Origin: an uncultured Eggerthellaceae bacterium
GTDB lineage: Bacteria > Actinomycetota > Coriobacteriia > Coriobacteriales > Eggerthellaceae
Assembly: GCA_910588905.1 (NCBI GenBank)
Contig: CAJURZ010000010.1
Location: forward strand, 1-64,000
Direction of reading: 5' to 3'
Length of the DNA: 64,000 nt
Shown in pieces: positions 15,791 through 22,451 of the stretch (the first letter of the stretch is position 1; each line of letters opens with the position of its first letter). The notes below the pieces were generated by a model. That model did no database searches and was not told the origin of the DNA. It saw only the letters and a program-made list of their open reading frames with translations. The position numbers and the translations under genes are program-made.

Positions 15791-16720
15791 ATGGCTGAGA
15801 ACCTCACTCCGATCGATGCCGATCTGCTGGCAGAGATCGCTAACATCCATGGCATGCCGAAAGGCGCCTTCAATATCCGCAAAGACGGCCAATTGGTAGA
15901 GCGCAACTCCAGTGCCAACATAGAGATAGCCACCAAGACGGATCATCCTGGGATAGACATCCACATCAAGCCGGGCACCAAGGGCGAGACCGTGTTCATC
16001 CCGGTCATCGTCACGGAATCGGGTCTGAAAGACGTGGTGTACAACACCTTCTACATCGGTGAAGACTGCGACGTGAACATCATCGCCGGATGCGGCATCC
16101 ATAACTCCAGCCACGCCGCTTCCGAGCATGACGGCATCCACACCTTCTATTGCGGCAAGAACTCCCACGTCAAGTATGTAGAGAAGCACTATGGCGAAGG
16201 CGAGGGTACGGGAGAGCGCATCCTGAACCCCGTTACCAATGTGGTCATGGAAGAGGGCTCCTCCTGTGAGATGGAGCTGGTGCAGCTGCGCGGCGTCACC
16301 TCAACGGTGCGTGATACCAACGCTGAGCTGGGAGCCGGTGCCAAGCTGGTGCTCACCGAGAAGCTGCTCACTCACGATGACCAGACAGCCACTTCCAACA
16401 TGAAGGTAGAGCTCAAGGGAGAAGATGCCAGCGTGCAGGTGATATCCCGCTCTGTGGCCCAAGACCGCTCCGAGCAGGTATTCAACCCGCTGGTCATCGG
16501 TGAATCCAAGTGCCGAGGCCATGTGCAGTGTGACGCCATCATCATGGGTGATGCGAAGGTGACGGCCATTCCAGGCATCGAGGCAGCCTCCGAAGATGCC
16601 ATGCTGGTCCATGAGGCGGCCATCGGCAAGATAGCAGGAGACCAGATCGTGAAGCTGATGACGCTCGGGCTCACCGAAGAGGAAGCCGAGCAGGAGATCC
16701 TGGAAGACTTCCTGAACTAA
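15791..16720 (+). CDS. sufB: SufB/SufD-family scaffold (minimal SUF)
   Basis: Scaffold of 309 aa, shorter than classical SufB or SufD because it lacks their long N-terminal region. The beta-helix core shows in GTKGETVFIPVIVTESG, CGIHNSSHAASEHDG and SKCRGHVQCDAIIMGD. The conserved C-terminal part reads AIPGIEAASEDAMLVHEAA, and the Cys and acidic residues there are the expected cluster/SufC-interface region. One protein probably replaces both SufB and SufD as a homodimer. A strong GNRA-capped hairpin follows 4 nt after the stop. Confidence 0.9.
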   Translation: MAENLTPIDADLLAEIANIHGMPKGAFNIRKDGQLVERNSSANIEIATKTDHPGIDIHIKPGTKGETVFIPVIVTESGLKDVVYNTFYIGEDCDVNIIAGCGIHNSSHAASEHDGIHTFYCGKNSHVKYVEKHYGEGEGTGERILNPVTNVVMEEGSSCEMELVQLRGVTSTVRDTNAELGAGAKLVLTEKLLTHDDQTATSNMKVELKGEDASVQVISRSVAQDRSEQVFNPLVIGESKCRGHVQCDAIIMGDAKVTAIPGIEAASEDAMLVHEAAIGKIAGDQIVKLMTLGLTEEEAEQEILEDFLN

Positions 16721-16724
16721 TTCT

Positions 16725-16754
16725 CTGTCCTCGGCGCGCAAGCGCCGAGGACAG
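16725..16754 (+). terminator. Hairpin after sufB
   Basis: Perfect 13-bp stem (CTGTCCTCGGCGC with its complement) closed by a GCAA tetraloop. No U-tract follows on either strand, so it may stabilise or process the suf mRNA 3' end as much as terminate it. Confidence 0.5.
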
Positions 16755-16836
16755 CCCCAAAAACCAAGAGCATATCCAACGAACGCACATTAGAGGGGGA
16801 ATACTTTTAGCGCTTAAGCGCCAAAAGAGGAGATGA

Positions 16837-16911
16837 TGGTGCCCCCAACGGGAATCGAACCCGTATTTCAGCCTTGAAAGGGCCGCGTCCTAACCGTTAG
16901 ACTATGGGGAC
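16837..16911 (-). tRNA. tRNA-Glu (anticodon UUC)
   Basis: Cloverleaf on the minus strand. The acceptor is GTCCCCA paired with TGGGGGC, the discriminator is A and CCA is encoded. The anticodon arm is CGGCC-CTTTCAA-GGCTG, giving anticodon TTC, and the T-loop is GGTTCGATTCC. A weak palindrome (GCGCTTAAGCGC) lies just downstream at about 16811-16822. Confidence 0.93.
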
Positions 16912-17188
16912 GAGAAAGCCGTCAAACACACAGCTGTGACATTATGCCAAAGCGTTCATCAGGTTGCAAGGAGCAATCTTCTCGCGGGGATTCTTCACCG
17001 GGAGTGTAAATAGCTGATTACGATCCCTCTCTCAAAGCTTTATGATTATATAGGAACATATCTATTAGTAGACTAGTATTCTTTTACCTTGCTTGTTATA
17101 TTTTCGCTGTTCCTAGGCTCGTTCCATTCGAACAGATTCGGTGGAAAGGCAGCGAGTCTAGGAACTGTTCGCTCTAGGATCCCTTTTT
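16912..17188. other. AT-rich spacer with an inverted repeat
   Basis: No gene seen. The middle (about 17020-17105) is clearly more AT-rich than the surroundings. Arms GTTCCTAGGCTCG (17109-17121) and CGAGTCTAGGAAC (17153-17165) can form a 13-bp stem. It has no T-run on the minus-strand exit side, so termination after the glycosyltransferase gene is not certain. Confidence 0.5.
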
Positions 17189-18202
17189 CTACTTGCCAGC
17201 CCTCGCATTGAAATAGGCTCCGTAAACTGCTATCTCCCACTGCTTCCGGTTATTCTTCGCTACGGTATCCAACACCAAGCCCACCGTCAGAGCGAGGGCC
17301 CCGCAGAGCACCAGTGCCACCGCCAAGAGAGCCGTGGGGAACCGCTCCACCAGATGGGTGACTGAGAACTCTACGATGACAGGGATGCCGCAGATGAGCC
17401 CCAGTATCAAGAAGATCAAAGCCAACCAGCCGAAGAATGCCATAGGCCGATAGTCTTTGAATAACGAGGCGATGGCCATGAGCACCAACGCACCATCCTG
17501 GAATGTGGAGAGCTTCGATTCGCTCCCCTCGGGCCGATCCCGGTAGACGATAGGCACATCCAGGATGCGCCAACGCTTGTCCACCGCATGAATGGAGAGC
17601 TCTGTCTCTATCTGGAACCCTGATGACAACACAGGCATGGTCTTCACGAAGACCCGGGTGAACGCACGATACCCCGTCATGACATCTTCGAAGGCATAAC
17701 CATAGATGACCTTGATGAGCCACCGGACCAAGTTGTTCCCAAAGCCATGGAAGGCACGGTCGTTCTCTTCGCCGTAGGTGCCGTTGGAGAGGCGGTCTCC
17801 CACCGTCATATCTGCTTTGTCTTGAGCCAAAGGCCGGATGAGATCCGCTGCGGCTTCGGCGGGGTAGGTATCATCTCCGTCTACCATCACGTAGTAGTCT
17901 GCATCTATCTCGCGGAACATCTGCCGGACCACGTTGCCTTTCCCCTGACGAGGCTCCATGCGAACACAGGCCCCATGCTCTGCTGCGATCTTCGCCGTAT
18001 CATCAGAGGAGTTGTTGTCATAGACGTAAATGGCAGCCTCCGGCAGGGATGCCTTGAAGTCATCCACTACCTTGCCCACGGTCAGAGCCTCGTTATAACA
18101 AGGGATGAGCACCGCAACGCCTCTCCCCCGACAGGCGGCCTCTACCATTTCTAGGCCAGTATCTGCACGCAAAGACGGTTTCTCAGCCATCATCCATCCC
18201 AT
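17189..18202 (-). CDS. GT2 glycosyltransferase, DPM/undecaprenyl-phosphate type
   Basis: Family 2 glycosyltransferase (337 aa). The GT-A domain at about residues 25-240 starts with VLIPCYNEALTV and has the metal-binding DGDDTYP. Two C-terminal membrane helices follow. This architecture transfers a sugar from a nucleotide donor to a polyprenyl phosphate at the inner face of the membrane; the sugar is unknown. ATG at 18202 is used, but ATGs at 18193 and 18190 sit closer to a GGGATGG site. It is divergent from the MGDG-synthase-like gene, 68 bp apart. Confidence 0.85.
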   Translation of the reverse strand: MGWMMAEKPSLRADTGLEMVEAACRGRGVAVLIPCYNEALTVGKVVDDFKASLPEAAIYVYDNNSSDDTAKIAAEHGACVRMEPRQGKGNVVRQMFREIDADYYVMVDGDDTYPAEAAADLIRPLAQDKADMTVGDRLSNGTYGEENDRAFHGFGNNLVRWLIKVIYGYAFEDVMTGYRAFTRVFVKTMPVLSSGFQIETELSIHAVDKRWRILDVPIVYRDRPEGSESKLSTFQDGALVLMAIASLFKDYRPMAFFGWLALIFLILGLICGIPVIVEFSVTHLVERFPTALLAVALVLCGALALTVGLVLDTVAKNNRKQWEIAVYGAYFNARAGK

Positions 18203-18270
18203 CCATGGTTATTGTGTAACGCCCAAGACATCTAGGGCATAGCCATGGATTCATTCTAAACAAATAGGCT

Positions 18271-19596
18271 ATGATTTATGGCATGAATGCAGAGATAGAT
18301 AGCCCGACCGGCCTTGCGAAGGCGGATGACATTCCTGCAGAGCCCTTAGCAGCGTCCACCAAACCGCTGAAGGTGCTCATCGTCCATGCCTCAGTGGGAT
18401 CAGGCCACCGCTCTGCCGCCTACGCCATTGCTGATGCGTTCAAGATCATAGATGCCGAAGGAGGCGACGACGGGCGTCCCATCCATACGGAAGTGCTGGA
18501 TATCCTGGAGTTCGGGCGCATCGTCTTCAACGGCGATAATACGGCCTCCATGTTCACCGGTGTCACCCGTCCCTACTATGACCTGACTTGGCGCTACACG
18601 CTCACCGGCAGACTGCTCTGGGCCGGAGGCACCATCTGGGCACGCATCATGTATCCGAAGTTCGTGGAATACGTGAATCAAGAGAAGCCCGATGCCATCA
18701 TCTGCACCCATATCACAGCAGCGAATGTAGCGGTCAGCGCCCGCATGATCCTGCGCGAGGCATTCCCCATCATCTGCGTACCCACTGATTATGAGGTGGA
18801 GGGTCTGTGGCCGCATCTGCATACGGATATCTTCTGTGTCGCCAACGAGCATATGGCGGAAACGCTGCGCCCACGAAAGGTGCCCGAGAAGCGCATCTGC
18901 GTAACGGGCATCCCCGCTGCCCCTGACTTCGCTCGGGAATACGACCGCGAAGCCACACGCACAGAGCTCGGGCTCCCCCAAGATAAGCAAGTGGTGCTCT
19001 TCTTGGCAGGGGCTACGCTGCCGCGGCCCTACATCCATTTCCGCCGCGCCACCGATGAGCTGCTCCCCTTCATGCATCGCTTCAAGGAGATGCATTTCGT
19101 CATCGTAGCGGGCAAGGACGCTGATTACGAGGCAAAGCTCAAACGGCTCGTAAAAGACCACGGTCTCTCGAACGTGACCGTGCTGGGCTACGTCAACGGC
19201 ATGGCAGCCCTCATGAGCGCCTCTGATCTCATCGTCTGCAAGTCAGGAGGCCTCACCACCACCGAGTGCCTTTGCGTAGATGTGCCCATGATCTTGCTGG
19301 GACGTGCCTATGGCCAGGAGAAGGCCAATGTGTCCATGTTGACCTCAACAGGAGCAGCCTTCCACGTGACCACCACCCGAGAGCTTTATGATCTGCTGCT
19401 GCAGATAGAAGCCCATCCCCAGATGACCGAAGCGATCAAGTACAACGCAGAGCTCATCCGTCGCCCCGATGCGGCCATGGAGATAGCGAAGGCCGCGCTG
19501 GCCACCATCCATGGCATACCGCAAGCCGATGAGAGCTTGTATCGAAAGCATTTCCTGCACTTCTATTGGGGCAGGAAGCCCGCCCACACCCGCTAG
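18271..19596 (+). CDS. MGDG synthase/UgtP-like glycosyltransferase (GT28)
   Basis: GT-B fold glycosyltransferase (441 aa) related to plant MGDG synthase and Bacillus UgtP, which add hexoses to diacylglycerol at the membrane surface. Residues about 35-60 hold the acceptor-side motif LIVHASVGSGHRSAAYAI. The C-terminal nucleotide-sugar site is VCKSGGLTTTECLCVDVPM followed by GQEKAN. Likely role: glycolipid or lipoteichoic-acid anchor synthesis. The start is uncertain: ATG at 18271 has a close AGG, while ATG at 18283 has none. Confidence 0.83.
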   Translation: MIYGMNAEIDSPTGLAKADDIPAEPLAASTKPLKVLIVHASVGSGHRSAAYAIADAFKIIDAEGGDDGRPIHTEVLDILEFGRIVFNGDNTASMFTGVTRPYYDLTWRYTLTGRLLWAGGTIWARIMYPKFVEYVNQEKPDAIICTHITAANVAVSARMILREAFPIICVPTDYEVEGLWPHLHTDIFCVANEHMAETLRPRKVPEKRICVTGIPAAPDFAREYDREATRTELGLPQDKQVVLFLAGATLPRPYIHFRRATDELLPFMHRFKEMHFVIVAGKDADYEAKLKRLVKDHGLSNVTVLGYVNGMAALMSASDLIVCKSGGLTTTECLCVDVPMILLGRAYGQEKANVSMLTSTGAAFHVTTTRELYDLLLQIEAHPQMTEAIKYNAELIRRPDAAMEIAKAALATIHGIPQADESLYRKHFLHFYWGRKPAHTR

Positions 19597-19612
19597 GGCG
19601 TCCCCTTTCGGA

Positions 19613-19673
19613 TCGGCCCCTACGAGTAGTACTGCGCTCTCTGTTCTCGTAGGGGCCGAACGCGTTCAGCCCC
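19613..19673. repeat. Palindromic element pair between convergent genes
   Basis: TCGGCCCCTACGAG (19613-19626) and CTCGTAGGGGCCGA (19646-19659) form a perfect 14-bp inverted repeat with a 19-nt loop. The right half continues as a full reverse-orientation element, GGGGCCGAACGCG then TTCAGCCCC. It lies between the GT28 gene and rplT, which converge here. Confidence 0.7.
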
Positions 19674-19719
19674 CATTGCGCATGGTCTTCACGCAATGCA
19701 CGTTCCGATGTCATCCACG

Positions 19720-19746
19720 AAAAAGGCCCCGCCGAAGCGGAGCCTT
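19720..19746 (-). terminator. Rho-independent terminator of infC-rpmI-rplT
   Basis: On the minus strand, AAGGCTCCGC, loop TTCG, GCGGGGCCTT then a T-run: a 10-bp stem with a UUCG tetraloop, 28 nt after the rplT stop. Confidence 0.9.
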
Positions 19747-19774
19747 CCAACAACTGTTATTCGTGCCACGAACC

Positions 19775-20128
19775 TTAGAGTGCAGCCTTCGCCACCTCTG
19801 CCACCGCGGCGAACGCCTCTGGGTCAGATACTGCCATATCAGCCAGCACCTTGCGGTCTAACTCCACCCCAGCCTTCTTGAGACCGTTCATGAAGACGGA
19901 ATAGGACATCCCGTTCAGACGGGCGGCTGCATTGATGCGAGTGATCCAGAGCCTGCGGATGTCGCGCTTCTTATTGCGACGATCCCGGTACTGGTACTGC
20001 ATGGAATGCTGTACCTGCTCCTTCGCTTTGGTGTAATGGCGAGAGCGCGCACCGTAGTAGCCCCTTGCCGCCTTCAGTACCTTACGACGCTTCTTACGAG
20101 CGCTGACAGAACGCTTCACACGTGCCAT
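19775..20128 (-). CDS. rplT: Ribosomal protein bL20
   Basis: 117-aa basic protein binding 23S rRNA early in 50S assembly. MARVKRSVSARKKRRKVLKA is the standard N-terminus, followed by GYYGARSRHYT. In other bacteria L20 also represses its own operon by binding the infC leader. It lies 25 nt after rpmI and is followed by a strong terminator. Confidence 0.96.
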   Translation of the reverse strand: MARVKRSVSARKKRRKVLKAARGYYGARSRHYTKAKEQVQHSMQYQYRDRRNKKRDIRRLWITRINAAARLNGMSYSVFMNGLKKAGVELDRKVLADMAVSDPEAFAAVAEVAKAAL

Positions 20129-20153
20129 GATCTAACTCCTAACCGATAACGGA

Positions 20154-20351
20154 CTAGCGAAGGCCCAGATTGCGGGCCACGACTTTCTCATCAGCTTTCG
20201 CAACCTCGGTCTCGTGACGCATGTTGCGGACGCGCTTGGGGCTCTTCTTCGCCTTGATATGGCTCCTGAAGGCCTTAGCGCGCATGATCTTGCCAGAACC
20301 AGTGACACGGAAACGCTTCGCGGTGCCGCGGTGAGTCTTCATCTTCGGCAT
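20154..20351 (-). CDS. rpmI: Ribosomal protein bL35
   Basis: 65-aa basic protein (MPKMKTHRGTAKRFRVTGSG) of the large subunit. Its ATG directly abuts the infC stop codon with no spacer, so its translation is probably coupled to infC. Confidence 0.96.
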   Translation of the reverse strand: MPKMKTHRGTAKRFRVTGSGKIMRAKAFRSHIKAKKSPKRVRNMRHETEVAKADEKVVARNLGLR

Positions 20352-20915
20352 TTATTCGTCCTTTCCCTCGGGCTTCTCAGCTTCTTTCTTCTTCTTCATG
20401 TTCTGCGGGAGGGGAGCGATCAGCATGTGCATGTTGCGCCCTTCCATCTTCGGCTGATTCTCGATCACAGCCACGTCCTTGAGGTCATCAGCCAGACGCT
20501 CGAGGATAGACAGGCCTTGCTCAGGATGGGCCATCTCACGGCCACGGAACATGATGGTGATCTTCACCTTGTTCCCTGCGCTCAAGAAGCGAAGCACATG
20601 CTTCTTCTTGGTGGTATAGTCACCCACGTCGATCTTCGGCCGGAACTTCATCTCCTTGATCTCGATCTTCGTCTGGTTCTTGCGCGCCTGCTTCGCCTTG
20701 ATAGCCTGATCGTATTTGAACTTGCCGTAATCCATGACACGGCAGACCGGCGGCTCAGCATTCGGCGCTATCTCCACCAGATCGAGCCCTGCAGCATCGG
20801 CGATGCCCTGGGCCTGCTCCAAGCTGAAGACGCCCATCTGATTGCCGTCGTAATCGATCAGCCTGCATTCGCGGACGTTGATCTCGTCGTTGAGCCTTGG
20901 CTCTTGAGCGGCTAT
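20352..20915 (-). CDS. infC: Translation initiation factor IF-3, probable AUA start
   Basis: Binds 30S, blocks 50S joining and proofreads the start codon. The N-domain (LNDEINVRECRLIDYDGNQM) and C-domain (KEMKFRPKIDVGDY; MFRGREMAHPEQG) are complete. The best ribosome site, AAGGAGGT at 923-930 of this kilobase (20923-20930), lies 7-8 nt before ATA at 20915, giving 187 aa. The in-frame ATG at 20939 overlaps nothing useful and is preceded only by the U-tract of the leader hairpin. IF3 genes often start with AUU, AUC or AUA because IF3 rejects such codons and so limits its own synthesis. A short acidic, Lys-rich tail (KKKKEAEKPEGKDE) ends the protein. Confidence 0.93.
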   Translation of the reverse strand: MAAQEPRLNDEINVRECRLIDYDGNQMGVFSLEQAQGIADAAGLDLVEIAPNAEPPVCRVMDYGKFKYDQAIKAKQARKNQTKIEIKEMKFRPKIDVGDYTTKKKHVLRFLSAGNKVKITIMFRGREMAHPEQGLSILERLADDLKDVAVIENQPKMEGRNMHMLIAPLPQNMKKKKEAEKPEGKDE

Positions 20916-20948
20916 ATCGCCCACCTCCTTCTTGCGCATGAGCGCAAT

Positions 20949-20973
20949 AAAAAAACCCGCAAGCGCATGCGGG
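20949..20973 (-). promoter_or_regulatory. Leader attenuator of infC operon
   Basis: On the minus strand, CCCGCA-AGCGCA-like loop-TGCGGG followed by seven T's, ending about 30 nt before the infC start. This is an intrinsic terminator placed before the first gene. A leader of over 80 nt (to about 21060) precedes it, and TATGAT at about 21055-21060 is a weak -10 candidate. Similar leaders in other bacteria are controlled by IF3 or L20. Confidence 0.7.
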
Positions 20974-21167
20974 CTGTGATGTTGATGTGCATTGCGAACG
21001 AACCCGAAGGCTGTCCGCCACGCTTCGATATTCACAGGACCCATCAGCTGCCATCATACGCCGAAACAGGTGGAAGGGCGCTTCACCCTTCGCTTGTTCA
21101 AAATAGCCTGTGTAGTTTAGACGAAGCCTGCACAGATGGCAAGCACCTCGCTAGCAACGCGGAGATC

Positions 21168-22091
21168 CTATCCCACGTAGATGGCGATGGTGCGGATGGT
21201 GTCTACCAGATTGCCCGTGGCATTAGCCATGGAATAATCATAGGTGAGCAGCGCAGACCACGGAAGCTCCTGACCATTGGCCTGGCCAGTACCTGAGAAG
21301 GTATAGCTTTCCTTGGTGAGAGTGGTACCATCGCTGGCATAGGTTGAGTAGGCCATCTTATCCTGAGGCAGCGTGACCGCGCCCTGGGCTACGGCAAGCC
21401 CCGCTTCCTCCAGCGTCTTCTCTATGACATTCTCCTTCGTGATGATGTCTGAGAAGCTGAGGGACCCATAGCCGAGCGAAGACGTACTGGAACTGTAGCC
21501 AGCGCGGATGATCGTGCCCTCCTCATTCAGGCTGAGCGTTACCGTAGGCGTACCACCCTTGGAATCAGCCGGTTCATCGGCCAAGGCGATGCGCACCTCT
21601 TGCTTCACCGGGTTGCCCTCTTCATTCAGCGGCACAGCCGACGTCACGCGGGCCCCATGCTGGAGCGCTTGAATGGCTGCATCTTGGGTAGAACCCAGAA
21701 GCGCCACCAGATTCGGTACTGTGGTCTTCTTGGAGGTGGTTGCTGACGCATCTTTGGTGGCCTGTTCAGTGCTGGTGGATGCAGCATCTTCTGCTATCTG
21801 AGCCTGCTGCACGGCAGATGTCTGAGCAGTCTGATAGAGCTGCCAGACCAGGAAGCCCGCTCCCACGATCAGGAGCACCAAGACGACGATCACCGCTATG
21901 AGGATCTTGCGCATGCGCGCTGACTTCTGGATATAGGCCGCCTGACCCTGACGCGCATGGCTACCCTTGGCCTTCTTACCGACCTCTTCCTCGGGTTCCT
22001 CGGTAAGGGTCACCATCTGAGGGACGTCAGGTAGATCCAGATCTTGTCCATCAAAAGCAGCGGAAGGACGGGTGTCTTTGCTGTCTTTCAT
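21168..22091 (-). CDS. Single-pass membrane protein, PASTA-like segment
   Basis: Not recognised as a named family. Of 307 residues, about 1-58 are cytoplasmic and charged, 59-84 form one membrane helix (ILIAVIVVLVLLIVGAGF), and the rest is extracytoplasmic. A Ser/Thr/Ala-rich linker is followed by KTTVPNLVALLGST, which resembles the start of a PASTA repeat, then a beta-rich region. A neighbouring 97-aa single-helix protein lies upstream on the same strand. The job may be at the envelope, but this is a guess. Confidence 0.7.
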   Translation of the reverse strand: MKDSKDTRPSAAFDGQDLDLPDVPQMVTLTEEPEEEVGKKAKGSHARQGQAAYIQKSARMRKILIAVIVVLVLLIVGAGFLVWQLYQTAQTSAVQQAQIAEDAASTSTEQATKDASATTSKKTTVPNLVALLGSTQDAAIQALQHGARVTSAVPLNEEGNPVKQEVRIALADEPADSKGGTPTVTLSLNEEGTIIRAGYSSSTSSLGYGSLSFSDIITKENVIEKTLEEAGLAVAQGAVTLPQDKMAYSTYASDGTTLTKESYTFSGTGQANGQELPWSALLTYDYSMANATGNLVDTIRTIAIYVG

Positions 22092-22127
22092 CTGCTGTCC
22101 TTTTCGTCAATATCATTTCAGCTAGGT

Positions 22128-22421
22128 TTATGAGAAGAACGCATACCAAACGGCGAAGGCTATTATAGCGAGAAGTGCCAGGATGATGACCGCCAACTGG
22201 GTCTTCGGCATCCTGGAACCCTTGATATCCTCCAGCGTGGTGCCCTGACGAGACTGGCTGGAAGCCCTCTTGGGCCGATCAGGCCTTACCGGAGGGGTGA
22301 GGTCCTCCTGGCCACGAGACTCCTTTTCTGGCACCTCCCGAGGCGCACCGGCATGGATGACCACCTCGGGCTCTTCAACAGGAGCAACCTTGATATGTTT
22401 GAATCCGTTAGCCTCCGTCAT
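22128..22421 (-). CDS. Small tail-anchored membrane protein
   Basis: 97 aa, no known family. It has a hydrophilic, Pro/Arg-rich N-terminal part and one C-terminal helix (LAVIILALLAIIAFAVWYAF) ending two residues before the stop, so it looks tail-anchored. It lies between the M16C peptidase gene and the PASTA-like gene, all on the minus strand, with an AGGAGGACCC ribosome site. Confidence 0.65.
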   Translation of the reverse strand: MTEANGFKHIKVAPVEEPEVVIHAGAPREVPEKESRGQEDLTPPVRPDRPKRASSQSRQGTTLEDIKGSRMPKTQLAVIILALLAIIAFAVWYAFFS

Positions 22422-22451
22422 GGGTCCTCCTCGGAGCTTGCCCGAAAGGCA

